In this document: positions 35,001-48,962 of the stretch, piece after piece
Layout of the letters: each line of letters opens with the position of its first letter
Numbering within the stretch: position 1 is the first letter of the stretch
NCBI GenBank assembly: GCA_021464245.1
Contig: JADCRB010000016.1
Location: forward strand, 2,119,352 to 2,183,351
Direction: 5' to 3'
Origin: Carallia brachiata
Lineage: Eukaryota; Streptophyta; Magnoliopsida; Malpighiales; Rhizophoraceae
Length of the DNA stretch: 64,000 nt
Position numbers and translations under genes: made by a program
The notes under the pieces: model-generated
The model's database searches: none
What the model saw: only the letters and a program-made list of their open reading frames with translations
What the model was told of the DNA's origin: nothing

Positions 35001-38000
35001 ATGGAAGCACTGGGAGCAAACACTACAACTGCCCAAAGCATCTTTCGTCCTTTGGCAGATTTCCCTCCTTCCATATGGGGTTTTAGCCTTGCTTCATTAT
35101 CCTTCAAAACTTGGTAATATATATCAATCTTTCTTTTTGTTCACTACAAACAAATATTTTTAATTATCTGCGTCTGTTTATATAAACAAAACATTATAAA
35201 AAAGCATTAAATGATCATAGAGGATCCCAAATGAAAGCTTTAAGACAGGACATTAAAATGATTTTCTTTCGTTATCATGTGATTCATGGTAGTATAAAAA
35301 AAACGAGTTTCAATATAATGAAAAGATTACTCTATTATGATTTCGTAGATTAGATTTAAATTTTAAAAAAATTCTTTTACTAAAATAAAGGAAAACTTGT
35401 ACCTAGGGATAGATCTATTCAAGGATCCGTACTTGCAAGCAGCAGCTAGCCTAGTGGCAGGGGTATTTTGCCCCCGCCTATCCGTGGTTCAAAACCCACC
35501 AAGGGCACTCCAAGCCCTTCTTTTTCTTTTCTCTTTTTTTTTTTAAGTTTTTACTGTGTTTTTGCTTTCCACGCCCTTCTTTTTCTCTTTTTTTTTTTTT
35601 GTTGTGTTTTTGTTTTTTTTCCTCAAATGCTTCTTTTTGTTTTCTCTTAGGAGAACTTCCTTTTTCTTTTTTTTTTTTTTATTTGATTGAGAATTACTTT
35701 TTTGTTTCCTTTTAAATACATCTTTTGAGTTTAGGATTTAGAATTTTACTTTTTAAAATTAAATTTTATTGAACGTAGGCCTCATGTAGTAAGTTATTCT
35801 TTTAACTTCATTTCATTCAATCATAATATTATTTGAATATATTCATCTTGAATTTATAAATTTTTTGAGAAATATTTATCTTTTAATGAAACAAATTATT
35901 ACCAATAGACATTAAAAAAATCTAAAAGCACATTATATATCTAAATAAGTATTTATCTATAAAATTAATTTAATTTTATCAATTACAATTACGCAAAAAA
36001 CATTTTTTTCTACAATAAGTATGATAAAGAACTGTTGCGCAATGATGTATGTGAGTGATAATGATTAAATGATTAGTTATTATTTATATATAAAAATAGA
36101 TAAGTATATAAAAAATAAAAGATATTTTAAAATATTTAAATCACAAGATACATTATTATGTTTTTTATTCAAAATAATTAACAAAATTTTATTTGTAATC
36201 ATGTAAATTATTTTTTATTATAATTATACATATCATTTGTCCCTCCTAGATTTTTTTGGTCAACATTAACAATCGGATTCTTGCAAATGTATAATTTTTT
36301 TTCTCGATGATGACAAGACGTATATATAGTGCATGATCTTTGAGTCCATTAGTCATCATAGTGAAATATAAAACTGTCAAATTTATCGCGATGGTATAGT
36401 GTAGCTCTTTATTCTAACAAATGATGTATTTCCTAACGATGATTGATGTTTGTAATTAGGAATTTGAGTCCTATACCGGACAAGTAGAAGTGTTGAAAGA
36501 AAAGGTGAAGGACATGTTGGTTGAGTCCTGTGCAGATTCAGCCAAGAACATTGAGTTCATCAACTTATTATGCCGACTTGGTGTGTCATATCACTTCGAG
36601 GATGAAATTGAAGTGCAATTGAATCATATATTTCATTCTCTTCCTCATATCCTGCACGAAAACGGTTATAGTCTCTACACCACAGCCCTTCTATTTCGAG
36701 TTTTGAGACAACATGGATACAAGATATCTTGCGGTAAGAGACCACAAATTTGAATTTTTTTTTTTCACCTCCATATTATGGGTATGGGCCAGCCCCTTGT
36801 GTGGTGTGGGAGCGCAAGCATCTTTAGTGAAATTGTAGGTACTAACCTTGTTTTTTTTGTAAAGAGTATAAAGTCTCATGTTAAGAAATATAAAATCTTA
36901 TATAATAAAATACAAAAATCTAGTATGACTTATAATATTTTTCTCGCACTAACTTAAACTCTTAGATGGATTTAAAATCCAAGGGCCTTATTTGGCATTC
37001 CCATTCAATCAACCCAAAAAAAAAATTTAGAAAAATAGTATCTTCATATTTATTTTTCTCCCTTAGTTTCAAGATACGTTTTTGACGACAATAAAGTAAT
37101 ATTTATCTATGTCTTTCAAAAGTTAAATATTTTGAACAAGGAAGAGGGAAATTTAAAATTTAAAAGGAGCCAATTATGGCATGATACATACGTTTTAGTT
37201 ACGAAAACTAAAGTTGAATATATAAACAAGTCCACTAATTATAGTATAGTGACCACCAAGCATAAAATTTGGGGGTAATATCTCACTTCCCTCCCTCAAT
37301 CCAACTAGACCAAGATAACAATTTTAAAATTTAACTATTAAAAGTAATTTTTAGTCAAAATATATCATATAAAACAACTAATATATTAATATATGTGCGA
37401 TTAAACAACATTTCAACAACCGTTTTAACCAGCAACCGTTGGCCTTCTAATTATTTTTTATTCCATTGTGACAAGTGACAACAACATTGCAATGTGTATA
37501 AGCACTTGATCAGGCATTACATCAAGGGCCAAATATTCAACAAATTTATCGACAAGCACTTTTACATAGTAACATATAGGGAGCAACATCAAAGCAATAA
37601 AAGGGCAACATCAAAACAACATCAACACTTGATCAGGTATATGATGGTTTGTTTGTGGTAATAAATCAGATGTGTTCAACAAATTCAAGGAAAGCAATGG
37701 AAAATTCAAGGAAACCATCGTCAGTGACGTGGAAGGGATTCTTAGCTTATATGATGCTTCGTATCTGAGCATGCATGGAGAAGAAGTCCTCGATGAAGCA
37801 CTTGTTTTTTCAACAGCAACACTCAAGTCCTCGGCCGGACAAGCAAACCCTCTTCTAGCTAAAAAAATAAAGAATGCCCTGGTCCGGCCATTTCATCAAG
37901 GCGTGCCAAGAATAGAGGCACGACAATATATTTGCCTGTACGAAGAAGATGAATCTCGAAATCAGACGCTGCTGGAGTTTGCAAAGCTAGATTTCAATCG

Positions 38001-40655
38001 ATTATTGTTACTTCATCAACAGGAACTTGGCTTCGTCTCTAGGTAACTTATTTGTTCTTAGTCTGTTAGGGTGTGTATCTGTGGTGCTGCACATAGGTAT
38101 GTTAATTAAGGATAAATATCATCGAGAACCCACCTTTGGTTGGATGGTTGGCAGTTACAACTTCAAACTAAGAGATTTGGGATGCCATTTTCTCCCTCAC
38201 CAATCGTTTTTACATGATTACAGACCATCTCCACTAAGATAATAAAAAAGGGCATGCATTTCACCACATTTACTAATTAATATGTACGTAAATAAATTGC
38301 TATGAATATCCCTTATTCGTAAGAATGCTATGAAAAAAATTGCTAATGTTTTTGTTTTTAAAAAAAAAATATGTACGTAAACAAATTTCTCAAAATTACT
38401 GTGCTTCGCATATCAAGGTTCAAATAATGATACCTGTGCACTGCAAGGAAATAAGTATATAATTGCAGGTAGATTCCTTAATGACTTCTCTTTAGCGGGA
38501 TAGAGTTTTGTTTTCCAGATTTAAAATGTTAGGGTGAAGCCCCGTCGTCAAGTCAAAAGTTTAAACTATTTACTCACTTGTTTTGTGAGTATAAATTACT
38601 AGCAATTTTACACATACAAAATAATTTAATTATTATTATTTTTTTAATTTCAAATAGATTTCATTTGCTATATAGTATAAGATTACTAGTAATTATAGAA
38701 AGAAAAATGTGAGTCACATTAAAAATTTTTAATAATTAGCCAACAAAGAATTTTGGTATCTCGAGCATTGAACATTCAAGATTGAAAATTAAATATTGTT
38801 ATCTGATTATTTCAGGTGGTGGAAAGAGTTGAACGTGGTGGACAAACTTCCTTATGCGAGAGATACAATTGCGGAGGCATTTATTTGGGGAGCAGGGACT
38901 CACTTTGAGCCACAGTTTTCTCTTGTACGGATTCTGGTCGCCAAGTTCGTAATGGTGATTTCTTAGTAGATGACACTTATGATGCTTATGGTACCTTTGA
39001 CGAGGCCCAATTCTTTACCCAAGCAATCAACAGGTTTGAATTATGTTCTTCTGTCAAGATAAGATTTAAGGAATGTTTTTGTTTTTTTTAACTTCTCCAT
39101 GCCATGTATAACCAACAGAATTCGTTTACATATATAGACGCGATCAAGTTAACGCAGATTAGTAGAACAATCCAAAAAAAAAACCTTTGCCCAAGAGTAC
39201 TCTATTAATGTTTATGAGTAATGATAAAAGGAGTATTAATTTCTAGAAACTCTAATGATCGAAGTGTTTTTGTTTATGAAATTTTCAGGTTTGATATGGG
39301 TGCCATGGATCATCTACCAGTTGATTATCTGAAAGTTGTGTACGGTTCTGTGCTCCATTTATTTGCTGAATTGGAGAATGAAGCAAGCAAGGGTGGAAGA
39401 TCCCATCTTGTCCCTTACGTGAATGAAGCGGTGAGACGTACATATACCTGTCCTTCCTTCCGGTTAATTTTGAGCGTCATTTTTGATGTATTTATTTTCC
39501 TTTTTCCATTCATGCTAGTTTAAAGAATTGGTGCAAGGCTACCATCAAGAGGCAAAGTGGGTTCATGAAGGATGTGTGGCCCCCTTTAATGAGTATCTGC
39601 AGAACGATTACTCACAAGCACTTATGGTGTAATGCCAGCAGCTTCGTTCATGGGATTAGGGAAAATTGTTGGGATCAAGAATATGAGTGGCTAAAAAGTA
39701 CTCCAAAGATTGTGAAAGCTGCACAGATAATTACCCGTTTGATGGATGACATAGTGACTCACGAGGTAACATATGTATATGTGTGTATATAGATCTCTAA
39801 TATGATTTTCCCTCTTTAAATGGGGTATGCCTAAAATCAATGCTAAATCTGTATGGTTTTTTTTTTTTCAATATAATTTGATTATACCTTTTATTTTGTC
39901 CGTTGAGTCATATATCTTTGTTTCTTATTCTATTTATGTCCATTTTTTTTAACGGAATCTTTTAGAGCATGTATTTCTTCTAATCGCATACTTTTCTGGT
40001 ATTGGATTGACTAAATTTTGTTACAAAAGGGACTCAAATGAAGAAAAAGTAAATGTATAGAACTCTCAATGAAAAAGATTCGTAAAGGTTTCAGTCTAAT
40101 TTTGAGGCTTATCCCTACTATAGTATAAAACTTTGAAAAACTATATTTATAAGTGCCATGGTTGTGAATTCTTAACCACCCAAAAAATATAAAATTGTGA
40201 GCGGGTTCGAACCCCACACTGCAACAATATTCAACACTCATGTGGCGACTGTAGTTTTAAATCTCGCAATCACTAGCGTTGATTTGATTGCCTTCTTGAA
40301 TTTATCCTCCAATCAATGCTAAGAAAACATCTCTTGATCTCATATCATATGTTTATGTTTGAAGGATGAGAGGAAGAGGGGATTCTGCATTTCCGGTATC
40401 AAGTGCTATATGAAAGAACATGGTGTTTCGGAGGAGGAAGCAACCAAAGAGCTTCAGAAAATGGTAGCAAATGCATGGAAGGACATCAATGAGGAATGCA
40501 TGAGGCCAACTGCTGTTCCAAAGCCACTTCTTATGCATATTCTCAATCTCTCACGCCTAATTGATTTTGTTTACAAGTACAAAGATGCATACACTTATTC
40601 CAAAAATTTGGAAGATGACATTATGTCACTGTTCCTCAAGCCATTGCCTATGTGA
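35001..40655 (+). pseudogene. TPS-a-type sesquiterpene synthase pseudogene, copy 3
   Basis: Exons 35001-35113, 36460-36733, 37670-38042, 38816-39033, 39289-39430, 39519-39765 and 40365-40655. Exons 2, 3, 5 and 7 are clean. Exon 1 lacks one base near its end. Exon 4 lacks a C in TTTCTTAGTAG (near 38963), giving an immediate stop just before DDTYD. Exon 6 lacks one base in CAGAACGATTAC (near 39606) and one in ATCAAGAATATG (near 39678). The exon 6 losses are shared with copy 4, the others are not. Splice sites all follow GT-AG. The enzyme type is as for copy 1. Confidence 0.9.
35441..35690 (+). mobile_element. Candidate SINE, unit 3
   Basis: A box 35447-35458 and B box 35486-35496, then a pyrimidine tail. 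Two substitutions and a deletion of ATTTGCC separate it from the unit 1 copy. Confidence 0.45.
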
Positions 40656-41208
40656 GCTTAGCACATAATAAGCCAAGACTGGCCTCTCCAACCAACTACA
40701 TTAGCACTCTTGATTCAAATAAGGTTTCATCTTGTTGGATGGAATATTAGCTTGTCCTTTGCTTTGGCCATATATATGTGGTGCGGACGTAGGCTGTTTG
40801 GTGTATTAATTAAGGGTTTGTTTAGATATGCTGTTGGTTTTTTGTTGTTAATTTCTATTGTCTTTCGGTTTTTGTTGTTTGTTGTATTTTACTGTTGTCT
40901 GTTGTCCACTTCTATTTTTTTGACTTTAGTAACTATTTTGTGTTTTGAACAAGATTTTTCTTTCAAGCAATATTGTTATGTTTATTTGTTTAAAATAAAA
41001 GTCAAAACATGTCATATTTCAATTAGAACTAAAAATTTAAAAATTACCCTATTAAATGTAGCTTTTAAAACAAGCATCCTAGCAATGAAGTCAACATTAC
41101 AATTAACGTCAATATCTTTGCTCATAACTTTGTGCCTGCATTTTGTGCTCATAACATCAATCTCAGTTAACAATACATATGGTCCTACACATAACACTTG
41201 ACTAGGAT
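40656..41208. other. Terpene synthase 3' region, unit 3
   Basis: As after copy 1. No gene. Confidence 0.5.
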
Positions 41209-41498
41209 TTATAAAGCATAAGCAAACTTTCTAAAAGGATTGGTGGACAGAGGACATATTCGACTTGGCGTAGATCTCTTCAAATCTATAATAACAGCCA
41301 TAGGATCAATACATATGCTGTCATCACAGCTTATTGTTGAAGCCTTGCATGTTTATGCCTGTTGTTGGTTACCGGACACCACAAATAATTTAAACCCCTA
41401 GTGAGTTCAGTCTCTTGATATGAAAATAATGCAAGAAACAACAGAAAAGTCCTTGACAGCATTGTGAATATGATTCCAGCAGATTGAGGGACAAGCAC
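41209..41498 (-). pseudogene. Unidentified minus-strand relic, unit 3
   Basis: Same 290-base block as unit 1, but a Tyr codon has become TAA (near 41350). A 77-codon open minus-strand stretch nearby (41555-41788), containing RHPTRLEEEIPILRLACFHL, may be another exon of the same lost gene. Family not recognised. Confidence 0.35.
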
Positions 41499-42203
41499 CT
41501 GCAAATGTGGAGAATACACAGTCTTTTAGATCAGTTAGAAAATTGGAAAGCTCATTAGTTCTTATCTCCGAGAGATTGCAATAGATGAAAGCATGCCAAT
41601 CTTAAAATTGGTATCTCTTCCTCAAGCCTTGTCGGATGTCTTGCGGTAAGATCATGATGGCCTTGACAAAGCAATATGTTTCTCAAGGGAGGTATGAACA
41701 ACGTTATGCCACGTGTTACACAATTAAGAATCTGTGTATTCAAAACCCAAAGAAGCAGAACCCATGGAAGCAATCGTAGTGCAAGCAAAGGCTAGCTGAG
41801 TCAAAATCTAGCAATTAAATTAGAACGTTGCGCTTGGACTGAGGAATGGCTGGAGTTGGAGGAACCAGTAAATCATGGGAATACATTACTGACAATAATC
41901 TGGAGTTTCTCAGAGACAAGATTTGATTGCAGTCAAATGATTGGTGGAAGCAACCTTTATAAAAGACAACTGCAATATGCAAATATCTAATCTTATTGAT
42001 CAACAAGCAACTAATCTTATTATCTGATCAACAAGCTGCCATTACCTGAGAAGCAAATCTACATAACATCAGCAAATTGAGGGACTAAATCACATAACCT
42101 TATCCAAATAAGCGAATAAACACAATAGCAATTAAAGTCAAGAAGATAATCTAAATCTTGCCTTCCACTGTGGTGGCAATAAAAAGGGTCATCAACGTTA
42201 ATA
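41499..42203. other. Spacer after the relic, unit 3
   Basis: Includes the open minus-strand stretches 41555-41788 and 41815-42006. No + strand gene. Confidence 0.4.
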
Positions 42204-43143
42204 TGATCAACTTATTATGCAGACTTGGTGTGTGATATCACTTCGAGGATGAAATTGAAGTGCAGTTGAATCATATATTTCGTTCTCTTCCTCATATACT
42301 CCGCAACAACGATTATGGTCTCCACACTACAGCCCTTCTATTTCGAGTACTGATACAACGTGGATACAAGACATCCTGCGGTGAGAGACCACACATGCAA
42401 ATTTTATCATTCTCCTCTGTGGCTACTGGCCAGCCCATTGTATTGTGGGAGGGCGTAATCGTTTTTAATAGAATTATTAGATATTGCTCTTATTTTTTTA
42501 TTTAATCGACCAACAAAATTTTTAAAAAAATAGGAAAAAAAATTATCTTCATATTTGCTTTTTCTTAGTTTCAAGATATGTCTTTGAGTACATTAAAATA
42601 ATATTTTAGCTAGTCTTTAAAAGTTAATTTTAAGCACGGAAAAGCGGAAATTCAACATTTACAAGAACCTGAATTATTGCATGATATAACATTTAGTGAC
42701 TAAGACTAAAACTGAATATATAAGCCTAATTATATCCTAGTGACCACCAAACATAAATTTGAGCTAAGATCTCGCTTCCCTCTTCCAATCCAACTAGACC
42801 AAGATAATAATTTTAGAATTTAACTATTAACATTAATTTTATTCAAAATATATCATATATAATTACTAATTTTTCCACAACTAAGATATTAATATATCTA
42901 CTATTAAATAACATTACAAATTTCGTTTTAACTAGTTGAATCTGTTAACCGTTGACTTTTTTTTTTTAACCATTATGACAACATTGCAATGTGCATAAGC
43001 ACTTGATCAGGCATTACATCAAGGGCCGAATATTCAACAAAATTTATTCATTTATATATACATATATGATGGTTTTTTTTTTTTTGTAATTAATCAGATG
43101 TGTTCAACAAATTCAAGGAAAGCAATGGAAGATTCAAGGAAAC
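42204..43143 (+). pseudogene. Partial second terpene synthase, unit 3
   Basis: Exon-2 part 42204-42380 and exon-3 start 43098-43143, with intron-2-like sequence between. Same truncated structure as in the other units. Confidence 0.8.
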
Positions 43144-44552
43144 ACAGCAAGTTTATCTCCTCTATCTAAGGTATTTAACTCATTTTATCAAAAATTTATA
43201 ATATAATTTATTTGCTCGGTCCATAAAAAATGATTTTCCAGCTATCATGCGGTAATCATGCATAGCAATACAAAATAATTAAGCAAATAAGATATTTAGC
43301 ACATTATACATGTCAGAATTACTCACAATAATAAAACTACTCCCAAATCAAGAGGTCGGCGCAAGTGATGATCAAGTGGCATCTAATATCCCTAACTAAC
43401 CAGATAAATTATAAGGCAAGTTAGATCTAATATAAGGCAAGTTGTTTAAAAGAAAAGTACCTATGAAATCTAGGATGTGACGTTACTAACTACTTGAGTT
43501 TAGGAATTTGTTTAGGAAGAAGAGTAAGTAAGAAATGCTATAATCTTAGGGTTGGCAGAATCACCCTTGAAGAGTAACTACTTGAGTAGGAAGCTGACAG
43601 CAATATCCCGACTCATCCGCCTTTAGAGATTTGTCTCCTGTCAAACGGCGACTGTCAGGGAGTTGCCTTTGTTAGAAGTTAATTGTTATTCTAACTTTAC
43701 TTGTTTTTTCTTGCTTTTAATCTGACATACCAAAAAAAATCGCCTTTGTAGGTTTATATATTTTATATTCTATCAAAAAAACAGGTTTATATATTTTATG
43801 ACTTTAAAATCTCGAGGCTGTTCAAAACTATATATATTTTTTATAACTTAACGAGACAAAAGCTTAAGAAACACAAGAGAAAAATTGTTTTCTTGGTGAG
43901 CTATAGGTTAACACATGTGACTTGAGTTGGTTTATGAGGAAACCTATGGGAAACATGTGTGCTTTATTTAACAAGAAGGAGACATGTATAGGCTAGCTTC
44001 CTATGCTGCCACATAACCTTCCAAAATTCTGAATATCACTGCAACCAAAACTGTTGCCCAAAACTGGTTCCTTATCACTTTGCGTAAGCGAAGGCAAGCT
44101 TTTATTTATTTTTTTTCTTGATTCAATCGCAAAGGGGCATTCTCCAATTTTTTATTTGAGTAATAATATGTATAAAAATCGAATTTATCATAAAACATCT
44201 CAGTTCTCTCTATTATAGAAAGAATTAAATAACATTATTGACATCGTTAAACATTTAAAAAAATTTTAAAAACAAGTAAATCATATATTTAACAATCAGA
44301 ATATTTCATCATATAATTTTTGGGATATTTTATCGTTATTTTTTTGATTGGATTAGATCACACGTGTCATCAAAGTTTGTACTCTTGTGAATATTTCCAA
44401 CATTTTTTAACTTATCACTTTGATTACCTAAATTATGGCCACAATGTCTACCTTCCTTCATAGAACTACTTTTATTATAAGGAGAAGCTCTTGCTCCCAA
44501 TTCTCCAAAAGATCCGTTTGGGAATCAACCATTTACATACTTAGCAAGAATA
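43144..44552. other. Spacer and 2OGD upstream region, unit 3
   Basis: Matches 24991-26397 with a small rearrangement near 43420-43450 (AAGGCAAGTT repeated). G-box at 44361. No gene. Confidence 0.5.
44361..44366 (+). promoter_or_regulatory. G-box/ABRE-like motif upstream of 2OGD copy 3
   Basis: CACGTG, 192 bases before the ATG, same context as unit 2. Confidence 0.4.
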
Positions 44553-47500
44553 ATGGTAGCCACAAGCTCAGGAGAAGTCGAAGTTGATGCATCTTATGAA
44601 AGGAAGAACGAACTGAAGCTTTTGATGACACAAAACCGGTGTAAAAGGCCTCGTAGATGGCAGGAGTCGTAAAGATCCACAAATTTGTCCACGATCACCA
44701 CAAGATCAATGAAAATGTTGCTCAGGAAGACATTAACTCTAGCATTCCAGTTATAGACTTGGAAGGCATTGATAAAGATGCAGCTCTCCGCCTTGAGGTC
44801 ATTGAAAAAGTTGGGGATGCTGTGAAAATGGGGTTTTTTTCAAGTGATAAATCATGGGATTCCAGCAAGTATTTTGGATGGTATAGTTGATGGGGTGTGT
44901 AGATTTCATGAACAAGAAGCTGAGGTGAAGAAAGAGTTCTACACAAGAGATGAAAGCAGAAAGTTCAAGTATAATACTAACTTTGATTTCTATCAAGCAC
45001 CAGCTGCTAATTGGAGGGATACATTCTACTGCCTTATGTCTCCTGATCCACCAAATCCTCAAGAGTTACCCGAAGTATGCAGGTGTGTATATGTCATTAA
45101 AAAAATCGTTTGTGTCCCGATTTTGGGTGTTTTAATTAGTGTCAGAAATTGGTCCGAAGTACTGTATAGTACTGAATAGGACTGGAATCATCTCCAGCCC
45201 TGCCTGAAGTGAAATATTTGATAGGAAGGAAAAATCCCAGAAAAGGGTTAAGTACTACTTATATAAATATAAAGCACCAAAAGTAAGTAGTTCCCAGTCG
45301 AAAAGCTATTCATGTTAGCAGTTGAACAAGACCACTAAACTAGCCACTGATATAATCTCCGACTATTGCTACAACTAGTAATTGCTATTAGCCTATGTGT
45401 AATTCGACCATATTAGCTTATTCTGCCTTAAGAGTCTACTCAGGAAACTGGGGAAGGGAAGAGAACCCTTCACTAGAGCTCCATTCAAAGCAACCTAAAT
45501 TAGATGATGAAACAATTCATCTGATAATTTTTGTAATAAAATTGGTAATATTTATTATAACAAGAAATTTCGTTCAGCACAACAAGATTAGACATGTGCC
45601 AGTACAGTAGTACTCGTGTCATTATTACAAATCAACAAAAAAAAAATCTCGTACTTGTAAGCTGATTGGGACGCCTTGTTACAACCTCCTAGTTGCACCT
45701 GTTCGTCCTACTAGTTTATTTTATTTTTACAACCTCTTTCCTCCTTGGAAAAAAAAAAAAATCCTTAGACTGATTTCAGTTGTGGGATTTAAAATTTAGA
45801 TTGATCTTCATCAACTTGATTTGCAGAGATGTACTGATTGATTACTTGAAGGAACTGAAGAAGTTTGGATTATGTGTGTTCGAATTGCTGTCGGAAGCTC
45901 TTGGTCTTGACCCCAATCACCTTAGAGATATGGGTTGTGCAGAGGGACTTTATCTGTCAGGTCATTACTATCCGGCTTGCCCCGAACCAGACTTGACAAT
46001 GGGGATTAGCAAGCATACTGATAGTGGCTTCATCACAGTTCTTCTACAAGATCAGTCTGGTGGGCTTCAAGTTCTGCACGATGATAAGTGGATTGAGGTG
46101 ACCCCAATTCCTGGAGCTTTGGTAGTAAACCTGGGAGATCTATCACAGGTAAGTTGAAACGAGTACGAGATTTGACAATTAATTATATTTTAACACTTTG
46201 TATGGACAATTCATCTGATAAAATTGAAGCAATACCAACTCGTGCCCAGAAAGGTGAGACTTAATTATAAACACGCAAACATTCAAAATTTGAAAAAAAA
46301 TGGCATACGTGTATTCAATAAAATTCTACATTCAGGAAGTTACTTAATGTTTTAAATTATGATCGTTGTGACGATATTGCATATATTGTGGCTAAGGGGC
46401 GCAATTAGAGATAGTTGGGATTTAAAACTTTTGCCAAAATAGGTGAGACCTAATTATAAACACGCAAATATTTAAAATTTAAAAAAAGATATACGTGTAC
46501 CCAATAATTTCTACATTGAGAAAGTGATTTAGCCGTGTTGGTGCCTCTATAAGAGGTTTGTAACCCCCACCTCATCTCTTTCCCTTATGATGACTTACCA
46601 CCTCTTCTACCAACAAAAAAGAAACAAAATTCTGCATTCAGAGAGTAACAGTTAAAAATAATAGAATATCCCGATCGCAAATTGTTTGTACAATGTCCTC
46701 TCAAATCCATAAGCACCCTTGTACATTCTTGTTCACCCCCGATTGCTTATGGCCAGCAATTTTACTTTCCTTTTTTACGAGTACAAGCCCACGAAAAAAT
46801 GATTAAAGCAAAAACTAAAACGTGCAAAGCTATTGGCCTTATCTTGTTTCCTAAACAAGTCATGGAAGGCATACTTGATCATAAATGATCATAATTGTTA
46901 GAATCGTAATCTAAATCGTAAAATCTCTCGATCTTACGACAGCAATCTCAAAGTTTTCTAAGGATCTGGATTGCATAGAAACTTATTTTTGGTAGGATCA
47001 AATAGAATTGCGCTTAGAAATTGTAAATTCGCATAGAATCGTCTAGGATCCTAGCTAAAGTCTTGGTAGGAGTGTAAAGTTATAAAATTCAATTTGTTTT
47101 CTTTTATTTTAAAAAAATAGTTTTAAGTAATTAATTTATTAGAAAATTCCCATTTATTATTATTTGGTCTCATTAAAAAAATGAAATCATTTATAATTCC
47201 CATTTATTTTTTTTCTATTTGTATATTACTTACTTGCTTCACCCTTTCTTAATTCAATCTGGAACTTTGTTGGTTCATCATCACTTGATTCCAATATATC
47301 TGTTCACTTGCAGCTGATTACCAACAAGAAGTTCAAGAGCGTTTATCACAGGGTAGTTGTAAAAAATGTGGGTACAAGAATCTCAGTTTCTTGCAATTTC
47401 AGGACACATTTCCTGCAGGGCAGCTCCTCCAGAGTCTATGGACCAATTAAGGAATTGTTGAAGGAAGAAAACCCCCCACTTTACAGGGAAACAACCATTG

Positions 47501-47571
47501 AAGATTACATCACACACTACTGCTCAAAAGGGCTTGATGGGAGTGCTGGACTTGACCATTTCAGGCTGTGA
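44553..47571 (+). pseudogene. 2OGD (ACC-oxidase-homolog clade), copy 3, exon 1 frameshifts
   Basis: Exons 44553-45082, 45827-46148 and 47314-47571. Exons 2 and 3 are intact and give HTD, the distal His, RxS and the full C-terminus ending LDHFRL. Exon 1 carries seven indels (net loss of six bases) relative to copy 2, in AACTGAAGC, CACAAAACC, AGATGGCAGG, GATCCACAAATTTG (two), GATGCTGTG and GAAAATGGG. The DIOX_N domain is therefore out of frame in pieces. Intron 2 is about 290 bp shorter than in copy 2. A substitution changes ND to NK near the start of exon 3. Confidence 0.88.
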
Positions 47572-48008
47572 AAATGTCCCCCAGATGGATGATTGATTTT
47601 TCACTTTGCTTCGGAATAAAAAACAAAAAATGTTCAGCAATGGTTGCTATGCAAATAAACGGCTGCTGCTCGAGGTTTGCAAGTGAAAGAAACTTCTTGC
47701 TATTCCGGGTGTGCAATTTTGCGTCATTGATTTTGTGTTTGAATAAATAGATTTGTGTGTTTGCAAGGAAACTAATAAATAACTATATTTCTATCGTGGA
47801 AGGATTACGCCGCACCAAGTCCACTGACAATCCAGATTACTATGCGTGTCTTTTTTTTTTTCTTGTTTAAATATAATAATTTAGGACTCGTTCGGAGGTA
47901 CTGTCATTTTTTTATTTTTATTTTTTATTTTTTATTTTTTTTGCTATTTGCTGAATTTTTTTATTTATTACTGTTAATTTTTATTTTTTTCTATAAAAAT
48001 AAAAAAAA
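47572..48008. other. 2OGD 3' region, unit 3
   Basis: Contains AATAAA-type signals and T-rich sequence before the purine tract. No gene. Confidence 0.5.
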
Positions 48009-48790
48009 ATAGATAGAAAAAGGATAGTGAGAGAAATGATAAAAAGAGTATAAATATAGAGAGAAAAATGGGAGAGAGAGAGAGAGAGTGGAGAGAGAAT
48101 GAGTAGAGAGAATGACAGAAAGAGAAAGGGTAGAGAAAGAATGAGTAAACAGAATAATAGATAGAGAAAATAAGAGAGATATGGTAGAGAGAGAATGAGT
48201 AGAGAAAATGACAAAAGAGAAAAGAGAAAGAGGATAGAGAAAAAACGAGTAAAAAGAATGATAAAGAGAAAAAAATGAGATAGAAAGACGGTAGAGAGAG
48301 AATGATAGAGAGAGAAAAAGGAGAAAGAAAGAGTAGAGAGATAATAGTAGAGCGAGAAAAAGGAGAGAGAAAGTGGATAGACAGAAAGGACAGAGAATTT
48401 GGGCAGACAGAGAATGATAGAGAGAAAATAGAGAGAGAGAGAGAGGACAAAGAGAGAACGAATAGAGAGAATGATAGAGTAAGAAAAAGAAGAGAGAATG
48501 GTAAAAAGAGAAAAATGTGAGAGAGAGCGGGTATAGAGATAATGGTTGATGGAGAAAAATGAGAGAGAGAGAGAGTGGGTAGCGGGAGAATTAGTAGGAA
48601 GAATGGTAGAAAGAGAAAAAGGAGAAAGATAGTAGAGAAAGAATGAATAGAGAGAGAACATAAGAGAGAGGATAGAGAGAGAGAGTAGTGACAGACAAAT
48701 ATAGAGGGATAGAGCGAGGGAGTAAAGAGGATATCTGTTAAAGGGTGGATAACGAGAGAAAAGTTGTGAGAGAAGTATAGAAAAAGAAAA
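48009..48790 (+). repeat. Homopurine GA-rich tract, unit 3
   Basis: Counterpart of 30159-30970, with many small indels between the two. Its right end lies about 170 bases before the unit 3/4 junction. Confidence 0.85.
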
Positions 48791-48962
48791 TAAAATCAGA
48801 ATGTTAGTTTTTCTTATTAACATTTTTTTTTTTTGAAAAACACTTTTAACTTTTTAAAAAAAAGTAGAAAACAAAATTAATACTAAATATATTTTCTGTT
48901 TTTTTTGTGAAAAAGAAACAGAAAACAAAATCTATTCTACATAAGACGACTTAGTCTTTTTT

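Larger units (their letters stand above)
31161..48962 (+). repeat. Tandem module, unit 3 (most complete)
   Basis: About 17.8 kb containing every module component. Coordinates of matching parts in unit 4 are offset by about 17.86-17.88 kb throughout. Confidence 0.88.

Noticed and set aside
47974..48823. Long open minus-strand frames rich in Ser, Leu and Phe across the purine tract
   Set aside because: They are a translation by-product of a CT-repeat with few stop codons; composition is repetitive and there is no homology.
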